From UBA9732 sp963599445 (GTDB taxonomy: Bacteria > Spirochaetota > Spirochaetia > Sphaerochaetales > Sphaerochaetaceae), in assembly GCA_963599445.1 (NCBI GenBank), contig CAVBWZ010000006.1:86791-150790 (forward strand): a DNA stretch of 64,000 bases, in the 5' to 3' direction. The notes under the pieces were generated by a model. It saw only the letters and a list, made by a program, of their open reading frames with translations. It made no database searches and was not told where the DNA came from. Within the stretch, counting starts at the first letter, position 1; the number at the start of each line of letters is the position of its first letter. A program made the position numbers and the translations under genes. Positions 31,823 through 40,263 of this stretch are shown here, one piece after another.

Positions 31823-32557
31823 ATGAATCTGGATAGGATAATAGCTGTAAGGAACGACAAGACCGTCTACCATGACGGGAACCTGTCCATAAAGGCGTTC
31901 AGAAACTCCGTTCCAATGTCGTATATATTGAAGGAGGCGTTCTTCCTCTCCGTTGCAGCCGAGGTTGGCCTTGATGTGCCCGCCCTTCATTCCGTTGTGG
32001 AGCAGAATGGGCGGTGGACACTGGTATCGGACTATGTGAAGGGGCGTGCGCTGGACCAGTTGTATGCACAGGTCCCCACCCGTCGTGGCGAGCTTCTTGG
32101 CGCTTTCGTGGACCTTCAGGTTCGCATCCATGCCAAGACGTACTGCGGCCTGCCTTCGACCAAGGGCCTCATTCGTGCCACCGTGGACGGGTCTACGCTT
32201 CCAAGCTCCGTGAAGCTTGCTCTGCTTAGGAACCTTGAGCCCATGCCCGAGGGGGACCAGCTTTGCCATGGGGACTTCACTTTGTCCAACGTGGTGGAGG
32301 CCGATGATGGTAGGCTGTTCACGCTTGACTGGTCAAAGGCCTGTCTTGGCGTGGGGGATGACGATGCGGCCATGACGTACCTGCTTCTCACTCGCACGGT
32401 TGGCGAGGATTTTGCAAGGGAGTACCTTGGCTGCTATTGTCGCAAGGCCCCTACAACTATATATGCTGTAAACAAATGGGTTCCTTTCTTGGCTGCCATG
32501 AGATATGCCGTTGGAAACCGCATGGACCGCGAGTTCTATGGGAGGTATTTCCTGTGA
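31823..32557 (+). CDS. Aminoglycoside/choline-kinase-like phosphotransferase
   Basis: 244 residues. The kinase-like fold is visible in LCHGDFTLSNVV (catalytic HGDxxxxN, near 150) and LFTLDWSKA (metal-binding D in LDW, near 170). The N-lobe Lys is in NLSIKAFRN and a Glu in LKEAFFLSVAAEVG. The substrate is unknown; sugar, choline or antibiotic kinases share this fold. GAGGAG precedes the ATG. The following ferredoxin gene starts inside its stop codon (GTGA), so the three genes 31823-33310 probably form one operon. Confidence 0.82.
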   Translation: MNLDRIIAVRNDKTVYHDGNLSIKAFRNSVPMSYILKEAFFLSVAAEVGLDVPALHSVVEQNGRWTLVSDYVKGRALDQLYAQVPTRRGELLGAFVDLQVRIHAKTYCGLPSTKGLIRATVDGSTLPSSVKLALLRNLEPMPEGDQLCHGDFTLSNVVEADDGRLFTLDWSKACLGVGDDDAAMTYLLLTRTVGEDFAREYLGCYCRKAPTTIYAVNKWVPFLAAMRYAVGNRMDREFYGRYFL

Positions 32558-32793
32558 AGGTGACTATATGCGTTGGTTCCCTTTGCCATCTCAAAGGTGC
32601 AAGGCAGGTCGTGGAGACGCTTCAGGATCTGGTGGAGAGGGACGGCCTTTCGGACTCAGTGGAGCTTGACGGTTCGTTCTGCACCGGCAACTGCCAAAAG
32701 GGCGTGTGCGTCACTGTGGGGGACGAGATATTCTCTGTCACACCTTCGTCCGTAGAGGAGTTCTACGAGAACGAGATAAAGGCGAAGGTTTGA
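32554..32793 (+). CDS. Thioredoxin-like (2Fe-2S) ferredoxin domain protein
   Basis: 79 residues from a GTG at 32554 that overlaps the upstream stop; GGGAGG lies about eight bases before. The four Cys ligands follow the NuoE/HndA pattern: C in VTICVGSLCHLKGA (CxxxxC), then CTGNCQKGVC (CxxxC). Such stand-alone domains accompany electron-bifurcating [FeFe] hydrogenase genes in anaerobes. No hydrogenase is in the window. The next gene also belongs to that context by homology. Confidence 0.87.
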   Translation: MKVTICVGSLCHLKGARQVVETLQDLVERDGLSDSVELDGSFCTGNCQKGVCVTVGDEIFSVTPSSVEEFYENEIKAKV

Positions 32794-32815
32794 GCTTCCT
32801 GTTGGTTTTGATGTT

Positions 32816-33310
32816 GTGCAACCCCGTATTGTAAACATACTTTTTGGTCCTCCTTCGTGCAGTCGTGATTTGGATGCCATGCTTGGAGCTTTCTTCGCTC
32901 GGGAAGGCGTCCATATTGTGTGCGGTGGTACGACAGCGCAGCTTGCAGCTGATTTTTTGGGGAAGCCTCTGGAAGTGGACCTTCGTTATCCTTCGTCAGG
33001 GCTTCCTCCTGTTGGCCATATCGAAGGGGTGGATCTGGTCACGGAGGGTATCGTCACAATTGGGAGAGTGGTGGAGTATTCCAGGGTCGTTGTGGTGGAT
33101 GCTGAGGTCGATTGCACTTCCTGTGACGGGGCCTCGCTTGTCTGGGGATACCTGTCCAAGGCCTTGGAGGTGAACCTGTTCGTTGGGCTGGCTGAAAACC
33201 CTGCGAATGCAGATTGCGGCATTGCTCTGGGATATAGAAGGAAGCTGGTCCGTGAACTTGTCGCCAACCTTTCCAAGCTAGGCAAAAAAGTCGTTGCAAG
33301 GTACTTTTGA
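32816..33310 (+). CDS. Stand-alone C-terminal domain of hydrogenase-operon SpoIIE-type phosphatases
   Basis: 164 residues from a GTG at 32816. The segment VCGGTTAQLAADFLGKPLEVDL, then LPPVGHIEGVDLVTEGIVTIGRV, matches from memory the C-terminal domain of SpoIIE-family phosphatases encoded in anaerobe hydrogenase operons. The PP2C phosphatase domain that normally precedes it is missing, and no upstream frame encodes it. The adjacent 2Fe-2S ferredoxin gene is the usual neighbour of the full-length form, so context supports the match. The role of this domain is unknown. The ribosome-binding site is weak. Confidence 0.6.
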   Translation: MQPRIVNILFGPPSCSRDLDAMLGAFFAREGVHIVCGGTTAQLAADFLGKPLEVDLRYPSSGLPPVGHIEGVDLVTEGIVTIGRVVEYSRVVVVDAEVDCTSCDGASLVWGYLSKALEVNLFVGLAENPANADCGIALGYRRKLVRELVANLSKLGKKVVARYF

Positions 33311-33311
33311 C

Positions 33312-33340
33312 TTGTTTTTATATGTTGATTCGTGGATAAT
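33312..33340 (+). promoter_or_regulatory. Promoter and long leader of nfnAB
   Basis: TTGTTT, 17 bp, GATAAT. Transcription would start near 33347, giving a leader of about 160 bases (to 33507) that contains a hairpin CGTACA/TGTACG near 33411-33432. I recognise no known riboswitch in it. Confidence 0.45.
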
Positions 33341-33507
33341 AGGGATTTGGATGTAAGGAGGGAGGTGCAGACCTGCGTTTTCCCTCTGGCGTGCGTTTGT
33401 GTATATTCGTACATACTTCGTTCTGTACGTACTGTAGCGAACGGATGCTTTCCGTGATGCACGTCGTACATCGCAACAATGAGGCACTTTTTTAAGGTGG
33501 AGGGTCT

Positions 33508-34356
33508 ATGTACCAGATTGCTACTAAAAAAAATCTTAATCCTACCGTTACCCAAATGGAGATTGTCGCTCCTTTCGTAGCGGCCAAGGCAAAGCCGGGT
33601 CAGTTCATCATCCTTCGTGTTGATGAGGATGGAGAGCGCATTCCTCTTACAGTCGCAGGCTGCGACAAGGAGAAGGGGACCGTCAAGATCATCTTCCAGA
33701 TCGTGGGGGCCACGACTGAGAAGCTCAACCACAAGAATGCAGGTGAGTACATTCAGGACTTCGTAGGACCACTTGGAGTTCCTACCCATACGGAAGGAAT
33801 CAAGAAGGTCTGTATCATTGGAGGTGGTGTAGGATGCGCAATTGCAATGCCTATCGCCGAGGAGTTCCATGCACAGGGTGCCGAGGTGACGAGTATCATA
33901 GGATTCAGAAGCAAGGACCTCCTTATCCTTGAGGACGAGTTCAAGGCATACTCCGACAAGCTCTTCGTCATGACTGACGATGGTTCATACGGCCGCCACG
34001 GCAATGTAACCGTTCCTTTGAAGGAGATGCTTGAAGCCGGAGAGAAGTTCGACCTCATCATTACGATTGGACCTCTCATCATGATGAAGTTCGTCGTCCT
34101 TACGGCAAAGCCTTTTGGTGTTCCTGTAACGGTTTCCATGAACCCGATCATGATCGACGGCACAGGTATGTGCGGTGGTTGCAGACTCACACTCAACCAG
34201 GACGGCAAGAAGGTCACCAAGTTCGCATGTGTCGACGGGCCGGACTTCAACGGCTATGAGGTCGATTTCGACGAGGCCATGTCCCGTGGCCGCATGTACA
34301 TGGACTTTGAACGCAAGGCCCATGAAGAGACATGCAATCTTTTCAAGAACGCTTAA
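33508..34356 (+). CDS. nfnA: NfnA-type FAD/NAD-binding subunit (sulfide dehydrogenase / DHOD electron-transfer-like)
   Basis: 282 residues. FAD-binding barrel (KPGQFIILRV, ERIPLTVAG), NAD-binding motif VCIIGGGVGCAIAMPIAEE, and a C-terminal [2Fe-2S] site, DGTGMCGGCRLTL with a later KFACVDGP. Together with the next gene it forms the NADH-dependent ferredoxin:NADP+ oxidoreductase, which bifurcates or confurcates electrons between NADPH, NAD and ferredoxin. GGTGGAGG precedes the ATG, and codon use is biased (AAG, GAC, CTC, GGT), which suggests high expression. Confidence 0.9.
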   Translation: MYQIATKKNLNPTVTQMEIVAPFVAAKAKPGQFIILRVDEDGERIPLTVAGCDKEKGTVKIIFQIVGATTEKLNHKNAGEYIQDFVGPLGVPTHTEGIKKVCIIGGGVGCAIAMPIAEEFHAQGAEVTSIIGFRSKDLLILEDEFKAYSDKLFVMTDDGSYGRHGNVTVPLKEMLEAGEKFDLIITIGPLIMMKFVVLTAKPFGVPVTVSMNPIMIDGTGMCGGCRLTLNQDGKKVTKFACVDGPDFNGYEVDFDEAMSRGRMYMDFERKAHEETCNLFKNA

Positions 34357-34367
34357 GGAGACAGGTT

Positions 34368-35777
34368 ATGGCAATTGATCCTAAGAAACATGAAATGCCT
34401 GTGCAGGAGCCACAGGTCAGAGCACATAACTTCAAGGAAGTGGCCTTGGGCTACACCCATCAGATGGCTATCGACGAGGCCAACAGATGCCTCCACTGCA
34501 AGAACAAGCCTTGCGTGCAGGGCTGTCCTGTCAACATTGACATCCCTTCCTTCATAGACTGCATCAAGAAAGAGGACTTCGAGGGAGCCTACAATGTGAT
34601 CAACCAGACATCCTCCCTCCCTGCAGTGTGCGGAAGAGTCTGTCCTCAGGAGACGCAGTGCGAAAGCAAGTGCACTCTTGGCATCAAGTTCGAACCGGTT
34701 GGAATCGGCCGTCTTGAGAGATACGTCGCAGACTGGCACAACGAGAACTCCAAGGAAGCACCTGCTGTTCCTGCTTCGAACGGACACAGGGTTGCAATCG
34801 TCGGTTCCGGTCCTTCAGGACTTACATGCGCCGGCGACCTTGCAAAGAAAGGCTACAAGGTTTCCGTATATGAAGCCCTGCATGTTGCAGGCGGCGTTCT
34901 GGTCTATGGAATCCCTGAGTTCAGACTTCCAAAGGCAATCGTTGCTAGAGAAGTCGAGAACCTCAAGGCAATGGGCGTCGACATTGAGACGAACATGGTC
35001 ATTGGAAAGACCCTCACGATCGACGAGCTCTTCGAGATGGGCAACGAGGCTGTCTTCGTAGGCTCCGGTGCCGGTCTTCCAAACTTCATGGGAATCCCAG
35101 GCGAATCACTCAAGGGCGTCTACTCCGCAAACGAGTATCTTACGAGAAGCAATCTCATGAAGGCTTTCAGGGAGAAGGACGACACTCCTATCATGAAGGG
35201 TGGAAAGGTTGCAGTCGTCGGCGGTGGAAACGTTGCAATGGATGCTGCAAGAACAGCCCTCCGCCTTGGTGCCGAGAAGGTCTACATCGTATACCGCCGC
35301 TCCATGAACGAGCTTCCTGCAAGACGTGAGGAAGTGGAGCATGCCGAAGAGGAAGGAATCGACTTCCAGCTTCTCAAGAACCCAATCGAGGTCCTTGGCT
35401 ACAACAATCCAGACGATCCACGCGACCCAAGAAACGGTTTCGTGACCGGTCTTAAGTGCATAAAGATGGAGCTTGGCGAGCCTGATGCAAAGGGCAGGAG
35501 AAGACCTGTTCCAATCGAGGGTTCCGAGTTCGTGCTTGACGTCGATACTGTCGTCATTGCAATTGGAACATCTCCAAACCCACTCATCAAGTCCACTACA
35601 AAGGGTCTTGAGGTCAACGCCCATGGTGGTATCATCGTGAACGAGAACGGCCTTACCTCCAGAGAAGGCGTCTACGCCGGTGGCGATGCCGTTACAGGTG
35701 CTGCAACGGTCATCTCCGCTATGGGTGCCGGTAAGGTCGCTGCAAAGGCCATAGACGAGTATCTTAGCAACAAGTGA
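34368..35777 (+). CDS. nfnB: NfnB / glutamate-synthase-small-subunit-like oxidoreductase
   Basis: 469 residues from the ATG at 34368, which has AAGGAG seven bases upstream. N-terminal Fe-S region with CLHCKNKPCVQGCP and VCGRVCPQETQCESKC, two [4Fe-4S] sites. FAD-binding GSGPSGLTCAGDLAKKG at about 145 and NADP-binding VVGGGNVAMDAARTALRLG at about 285. C-terminal FAD contact VYAGGDAVTGAATVISAMGAG. This is the large NfnAB subunit that bifurcates at FAD; the GltD-like reading is the alternative but the neighbour NfnA settles it. A terminator follows. Confidence 0.92.
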   Translation: MAIDPKKHEMPVQEPQVRAHNFKEVALGYTHQMAIDEANRCLHCKNKPCVQGCPVNIDIPSFIDCIKKEDFEGAYNVINQTSSLPAVCGRVCPQETQCESKCTLGIKFEPVGIGRLERYVADWHNENSKEAPAVPASNGHRVAIVGSGPSGLTCAGDLAKKGYKVSVYEALHVAGGVLVYGIPEFRLPKAIVAREVENLKAMGVDIETNMVIGKTLTIDELFEMGNEAVFVGSGAGLPNFMGIPGESLKGVYSANEYLTRSNLMKAFREKDDTPIMKGGKVAVVGGGNVAMDAARTALRLGAEKVYIVYRRSMNELPARREEVEHAEEEGIDFQLLKNPIEVLGYNNPDDPRDPRNGFVTGLKCIKMELGEPDAKGRRRPVPIEGSEFVLDVDTVVIAIGTSPNPLIKSTTKGLEVNAHGGIIVNENGLTSREGVYAGGDAVTGAATVISAMGAGKVAAKAIDEYLSNK

Positions 35778-35807
35778 TCGAGCTATTGCTTGAAGATTTG
35801 GATTTTG

Positions 35808-35844
35808 AGCCCCTCTGCTTTGTGCGGAGGGGTTTTTGTTTTTT
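35808..35844 (+). terminator. Rho-independent terminator of nfnAB
   Basis: Stem CCCCTCTGC with GCGGAGGGG (one G-T pair), short loop, then TTTTTGTTTTTT. Confidence 0.9.
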
Positions 35845-35860
35845 CAAGGACATCGGTGTT

Positions 35861-35920
35861 TTGGGCGTTGAAGGGCGTTGTATGGCGCTGTGGGACGCTG
35901 TGCGCAGTGTTAGGAATGCT
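35861..35920. repeat. 10-bp-period repeats upstream of pyrG
   Basis: Six units in exact 10-bp register, e.g. GGGCGTTGAA, GGGCGTTGTA, TGGCGCTGTG, GGACGCTGTG. Positioned between the nfnAB terminator and the pyrG leader. Confidence 0.75.
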
Positions 35921-36032
35921 ACAGACTTCAAAATTCGTTTGAAATTTCTTCGTAGGCGTTGGTTCTGCAACTTTACAAGGGGTTGGGCGTTTCTGTATTC
36001 TAAGGTGCGAATTTGTTTCTTCGAGGTGCGCC

Positions 36033-37643
36033 ATGACCAAGTACATTTTCGTAACGGGTGGAGTTGTTTCGGGCCTAGGAAAAGGCATCACTGCGGCAAG
36101 TCTAGGACGGCTGCTAAAGAACAGGGGCCTCAAGGTCGCCGCCCAGAAGCTTGATCCCTACATGAACGTCGACCCTGGAACGATGAGCCCCCTGCAGCAT
36201 GGCGAAGTGTTCGTCACTGAGGATGGTGCGGAGACGGACCTCGACTTGGGCCACTACGAAAGGTTCATAGATGAAGACCTCAACAAGTACTCGAACCTGA
36301 CAAGCGGAAAGGTCTATTGGAACGTCCTTCAGAAGGAGCGCGCAGGGGAGTACCTTGGCAGCACCGTTCAGATAATCCCCCATGTCACCAACGAGATAAA
36401 GAAGTTCATATACGCCGTTGGCAGCAAGACCAATGCCGATGTCGTCATAACGGAGATCGGCGGCACAGTTGGAGACATAGAGAGCCAGCCGTTCCTTGAA
36501 GCCATAAGGCAGATAGGCCACGAAGTGGGGGAGTCCAACAGGCTCTTCATCCACGTGACGCTGGTTCCGTACCTTGCATCAAGCGGTGAGCACAAAAGCA
36601 AGCCCACCCAGCACTCGGTCAAGGAGATGCAGGGCTTGGGTCTCTTTCCGGACATCATCGTCCTCAGAAGCGACAACCCAATCGAGGACTCCATAAAATC
36701 CAAGATAGCCATGTTCTGCAATGTCCAGCCCGATTGCGTTATAGAGAACAAGACCCTTGGAAGCCTCTACGAGGTTCCTCTCATGCTACACGAACAGCAT
36801 CTTGATGACATCGTGTGCCGCATCCTTGGAATCCAGGCTCCTGAGTGTGAGCTGAGTTCCTGGAAGGATGTCGTTGACAAGGTCGAATCCTCCCGTTCAA
36901 GCACATCCCATGTTGAGATTGCAATAGTTGGAAAGTACACCGCCCTTCATGATGCATATCTTTCAATCGTGGAATCCCTGAACCATGCCGCGATATGGAA
37001 CGATACCCGCCTTTCGCTGCGTTGGATAGAATCCAGCGAGATTTGCTCGTATGAGGATGCCGTTTCGCTTCTAGGCGGGGTGAACGGAGTCCTTGTCCCC
37101 GGTGGTTTTGGGGACAGGGGAATAGACGGAATGATCCTTGCGTGCCGCTATGCCCGTGAGAACCGCATCCCTTACTTTGGAATATGCCTTGGAATGCAGA
37201 TAGCCTGCATAGAGTTCGCCCGTGATGTCCTTGGTTGGAAGGATGCCCATTCAAGCGAGTTCTCTTCAACTACTGCCCATCCTGTAATCGACCTCATGGA
37301 GGATCAGAAGGGCCTTCAGAAGGGCGGCACGATGCGTCTTGGAGCATATCCATGTTCATTGGCCCAAGGCTCATTGCTTGAGAGCCTCTATGGATGTTCT
37401 TTGGTGCAGGAGAGACACAGACACCGCTACGAGTTCAACAACGCTTTTGAAAAGGAGTTCGTGGACGCAGGTCTTGTCCTTAGCGGCAAGTCTCCTGATG
37501 GTTCGCTTGTAGAGGCTGTGGAGCTTGGACGTGACAAGCATCCTTTCTTTGTTGCGGTGCAGTCTCATCCTGAGTTCAAGAGCAGACCTACAAAACCGCA
37601 TCCAATATTCGACGGCTTCATCAAGGCTTCCCTTGCACTCTAG
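36033..37643 (+). CDS. pyrG: CTP synthase
   Basis: 536 residues. Synthetase domain at 1-265 begins KYIFVTGGVVSGLGKGITAASLGRLLKNRG (P-loop) and contains ITEIGGTVGDIES. The C-terminal class I glutamine amidotransferase domain carries the nucleophile in YFGICLGMQIACIEFARDV (Cys near 382) and the His-Glu pair in QSHPEFKSRP (near 517). It amidates UTP to CTP with glutamine and ATP. GAGGTG lies a few bases before the ATG. Complete; a single-gene unit followed by a weak hairpin. Confidence 0.96.
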   Translation: MTKYIFVTGGVVSGLGKGITAASLGRLLKNRGLKVAAQKLDPYMNVDPGTMSPLQHGEVFVTEDGAETDLDLGHYERFIDEDLNKYSNLTSGKVYWNVLQKERAGEYLGSTVQIIPHVTNEIKKFIYAVGSKTNADVVITEIGGTVGDIESQPFLEAIRQIGHEVGESNRLFIHVTLVPYLASSGEHKSKPTQHSVKEMQGLGLFPDIIVLRSDNPIEDSIKSKIAMFCNVQPDCVIENKTLGSLYEVPLMLHEQHLDDIVCRILGIQAPECELSSWKDVVDKVESSRSSTSHVEIAIVGKYTALHDAYLSIVESLNHAAIWNDTRLSLRWIESSEICSYEDAVSLLGGVNGVLVPGGFGDRGIDGMILACRYARENRIPYFGICLGMQIACIEFARDVLGWKDAHSSEFSSTTAHPVIDLMEDQKGLQKGGTMRLGAYPCSLAQGSLLESLYGCSLVQERHRHRYEFNNAFEKEFVDAGLVLSGKSPDGSLVEAVELGRDKHPFFVAVQSHPEFKSRPTKPHPIFDGFIKASLAL

Positions 37644-37672
37644 GATTTTGCGGTGATAACTGCGTCGGTTCG

Positions 37673-37705
37673 AACCGCGCCGTACAGCCAAGTACTGTCG
37701 CGGTT
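37673..37705 (+). terminator. Possible terminator hairpin after pyrG
   Basis: AACCGCG with CGCGGTT and inner ACAG/CTGT, no T run. A separate perfect palindrome CGGTTCGAACCG lies at 37666-37677. The 318-bp gap 37644-37961 otherwise holds the solo dyad array and the tetR promoter; I see no gene in it. Confidence 0.4.
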
Positions 37706-37774
37706 CTTCCTCCTTGTTCTGTCCGCAAACTCCGTCGAGTTTTCTCTAGGATTTTGGATTATAGTCAGTGGTGT

Positions 37775-37850
37775 TGTCCAATTTTTGATTTTTTATGGGA
37801 AATTGGACAAGAAAATGTCCAAATCTTCAGATTTTTATTGAAATTGGACA
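37775..37850. promoter_or_regulatory. Solo double-dyad array, same class as array 2, with no nuclease gene
   Basis: TGTCCAATTTTT (37775-37786) with AAATTGGACA (37800-37809), then TGTCCAAAT (from 37816) with AAATTGGACA (37841-37850). Total length 76 bp, and all four site offsets (0, 34, 41, 75) equal those of the array at 19446-19521. The promoter hexamers present at that array are absent here. Confidence 0.8.
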
Positions 37851-37891
37851 TCCTTGGTGGTGTCCATATCCCACAGTCCACATCCAATTGA

Positions 37892-37938
37892 TTGACAAGC
37901 TTTGTCCTGTTGTGTATAACTCGAATTATATATAATTC
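37892..37938 (+). promoter_or_regulatory. tetR promoter and operator palindrome
   Basis: TTGACA (37892-37897), 17 bp, TATAAC (37915-37920), immediately followed by the perfect palindrome GAATTATATATAATTC (37923-37938). A TetR-type repressor binding there would block initiation, so autorepression is likely. Confidence 0.75.
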
Positions 37939-37961
37939 AAATTATACAATGAGGTGCAAGC

Positions 37962-38534
37962 ATGTCTGCGAAAGCTAAAGTCACGAAAGAGATGATTGTC
38001 GATGCGGCCTTTGAGATTGCAAGAGAATCAGGCGCGGGGAACATCAATGCAAGGACTGTGTCTGAAAGGCTGAACTGCTCCACTCAGCCGGTCATGTACC
38101 ATTTTGCAACGATAGAGGAATTGAAAAGGGCTGTCTATGCAAAGGCTGACCGCTACCATTCGGAATACCTTATGAACATCGAAAGCCCCCAAAAGGGCGT
38201 AATGCTGGGAATTGGGCTGAATTACATCCGCTTTGCAATAGAGGAACCCAATCTGTTCAGGTTCCTTTTCCAGTCCGACTTCTTCAGCGGGAGCACTCTG
38301 CTTGAACTTATAGATGCAGAGGAGCTTACTCCTGTCCTTACGGCTATGCAGAGATCATTGGAAGTGGATATGGAGCAGACGAAAAGGGTCTTCACAATCA
38401 TTTTCCTGTTCGTGCATGGGTATGCGAGCATCATCGCCAACAATTCACTGAAATACGACGAAGAGACTATAAGCTCCCATTTGGAGCAGGCGTATAGAGG
38501 TGCAGTACTGGCAGCACAGGAAGAAACAGCATGA
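37962..38534 (+). CDS. TetR-family transcriptional regulator
   Basis: 190 residues. The N-terminal helix-turn-helix is VTKEMIVDAAFEIARESGAGNINARTVSERLNCSTQPVMYHFATIEELKRAVY. The C-terminal domain (about 75-185) is a helical ligand-binding region with FRFLFQSDFF. It is first of a three-gene operon with a CPBP protease and an isochorismatase-like hydrolase; stop and next start overlap (ATGA). It probably represses its own operon through the palindrome over its transcription start. Confidence 0.92.
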   Translation: MSAKAKVTKEMIVDAAFEIARESGAGNINARTVSERLNCSTQPVMYHFATIEELKRAVYAKADRYHSEYLMNIESPQKGVMLGIGLNYIRFAIEEPNLFRFLFQSDFFSGSTLLELIDAEELTPVLTAMQRSLEVDMEQTKRVFTIIFLFVHGYASIIANNSLKYDEETISSHLEQAYRGAVLAAQEETA

Positions 38535-39289
38535 AAAAGCTATACGAGAAAAACGAACTTACCTTTGCAATCGTGTGGATTGTACTCTATTGCGTTCTGC
38601 AATCATTTGCAAATCCGCTGAACAAGGCCATAGGGATCGAATACTTTGCAAGTGCGGTCTTTTGCATCCTACAGACCATTGTCCTCTTCACTTTCATCAA
38701 AAACAACAAGTTGCAGAACAAGTACGGCCTTTGCGTGTCACTCATACCTGCCTATCGTTTCCTCTATTACGTGCCGCTTGTTGTCATTGCGACTGGGAAC
38801 CTTTGGAATGGAGTCGCCGTCAATTACCCGCCAATGGAAACGGCCTGCCGCATCGTGTGTATGCTCTGCGTAGGCTTCTTGGAGGAGGTGATTTTCAGGG
38901 GTTTGTTGTTTGAGGCCGTTGCAAAGGAGAACATCACACATGCAGTGATAATCTCCAGTGTGACATTTGGCATTGGGCATCTGATCAATCTGGTCAATGG
39001 TAGCGGTATGGATCTTGTGAGCAATCTGTGTCAGATCGTCTTTGCAATTGCAGTGGGATTCCTTTTCGTTACCATCTTCCATCGTGGTGGGAGCCTGATT
39101 CCGTGCATCTTGGCCCACTCAGCCATAAACATACTGGGTACGTTTGCAAACGATGCGGATATGACCATTGAGAAGAACCTCCTTCACCTCGTGGTTCTGA
39201 TTGCCATAACCGTTGCATACACTCTGGTCCTTACGAAGACCCTTCCAACAAACCAATGGAAAGGAACTCAAAGGGAGACAGCGCAATGA
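38531..39289 (+). CDS. CPBP-family intramembrane protease-like protein
   Basis: 252 residues with seven or eight membrane segments. CPBP motifs: EEVIFRG (metal-binding Glu pair with Arg, near 117), then FGIGHLIN (first His) and LAHSAINIL (second His). These glutamic-type membrane proteases resemble Rce1; in bacteria they are linked to bacteriocin self-immunity or protein maturation. It overlaps tetR by four bases and the next gene by four, so it is translated in a coupled series. Confidence 0.87.
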   Translation: MKKLYEKNELTFAIVWIVLYCVLQSFANPLNKAIGIEYFASAVFCILQTIVLFTFIKNNKLQNKYGLCVSLIPAYRFLYYVPLVVIATGNLWNGVAVNYPPMETACRIVCMLCVGFLEEVIFRGLLFEAVAKENITHAVIISSVTFGIGHLINLVNGSGMDLVSNLCQIVFAIAVGFLFVTIFHRGGSLIPCILAHSAINILGTFANDADMTIEKNLLHLVVLIAITVAYTLVLTKTLPTNQWKGTQRETAQ

Positions 39290-39777
39290 AGAATAGCGCA
39301 CTTGTCGTGATAGACCTGCAGAACGATATCACCAAGAACTACAGGGAGATCATTGGAAAGGTCAATGAAGCCATCGATTGGGCTGTAAAAGAGGATATGT
39401 GGGTGGTCTACATCCAACACAACAATCTATCGGAGGGGACAAGGACTTTCAAGCCAGGTTCTCATGGTGCTGAACTTGTGCCTGAGATGAAAGTCGTATC
39501 CAATCAAATCTTCACCAAATCAAAGAGCAATGCACTGACAAGTGAGGCGTTCGCTGAGTTCAGCAAGGAACACGGCATTGCAGAGTTCTATATCGCTGGT
39601 GCAGATGCAACGGCCTGCATCAAGTCCACTTGCTTCAATATGGCGAAAAACGGATATGCCGTCCATGTTCTGAAAGACTGCATCACCAGCTATGACAAGA
39701 AGAAGATTCCCGAGATGCTTGCATATTATGAAAGCAAGGGCTGCTTTGTCATGACGCTTCATGAGGTCATGCAGTAG
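39286..39777 (+). CDS. Isochorismatase-like cysteine hydrolase
   Basis: 163 residues from the ATG at 39286, with GGGAG upstream. The catalytic triad of the family is visible: Asp in LVVIDLQND, Lys in FTKSKSNALTS, and Cys in GADATACIKST, preceded by the cis-peptide-type region. Such enzymes hydrolyse small amides or ethers (nicotinamide, N-carbamoyl compounds). The exact substrate is unknown. It is last in the tetR operon. Confidence 0.9.
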   Translation: MKNSALVVIDLQNDITKNYREIIGKVNEAIDWAVKEDMWVVYIQHNNLSEGTRTFKPGSHGAELVPEMKVVSNQIFTKSKSNALTSEAFAEFSKEHGIAEFYIAGADATACIKSTCFNMAKNGYAVHVLKDCITSYDKKKIPEMLAYYESKGCFVMTLHEVMQ

Positions 39778-39860
39778 GTTTTGCAGTCCTATCTAGCATT
39801 GGAATCATAAGCTCAAGAAAGAAAGCTTAAGGACATCGGTCTAAAATTTTGAATAATATA

Positions 39861-39889
39861 TTGCAATGTATAATAGCTTGTGTTATAGT
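39861..39889 (+). promoter_or_regulatory. Promoter of the PadR/HAAS gene pair
   Basis: TTGCAA, 17 bp, TATAGT, ending 25 bp before the ATG at 39914. Confidence 0.65.
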
Positions 39890-39913
39890 GTAGCCATCGT
39901 GGAGGTAGTGACC

Positions 39914-40240
39914 ATGAATGCACAGTATAAGAAGGGTGCGTTGGAGATTTGTGTTCTGTCTCAGCTTGTGGGCGAGGACCGGTACGGCTACGAGTTGACG
40001 GAGAACATTTCAAGGACGATGACCATTGCTGGCGGGACGCTGTACCCAATCCTTAGGAAGCTGAAGGAGGACGAGCTTGTGACCACGTATCTGGTGGATT
40101 CAGGGGCGGGTCCTGCGAGGAAGTACTACAGGCTTACTGAGAAGGGTAGGGCTAGGCAAGTCCAGCTCAAGGAAGAGTGGGAGGCTTTCACCCATGCGGT
40201 GCAGAGTCTCATAGAAGTCGATGCGAATGATACGGTATAG
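39914..40240 (+). CDS. PadR-family transcriptional regulator
   Basis: 108 residues from the ATG at 39914 (GGAGGT eight bases upstream). The winged helix reads KKGALEICVLSQLVGEDRYGYELTENI, then GTLYPILRKLKEDELVTTYL, with the wing AGPARKYYRLTEKGR. PadR proteins repress nearby envelope-stress or efflux genes. The gene ends 23 bp before the HAAS-DUF4097 gene, the pair being a known regulator/sensor arrangement. Confidence 0.93.
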   Translation: MNAQYKKGALEICVLSQLVGEDRYGYELTENISRTMTIAGGTLYPILRKLKEDELVTTYLVDSGAGPARKYYRLTEKGRARQVQLKEEWEAFTHAVQSLIEVDANDTV

Positions 40241-40263
40241 CATTTTGGTGTAAGGAGTTGACT

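Noticed and set aside
31823..32557. Aminoglycoside resistance gene
   Set aside because: Only the general kinase fold motifs are present; the protein is short and sits in an operon with ferredoxin genes, so resistance is not supported.
37644..37961. Possible small mobile element between pyrG and tetR
   Set aside because: The inverted repeats are the solo dyad array and a pyrG-end hairpin; no transposase, target duplication or terminal repeats were found.
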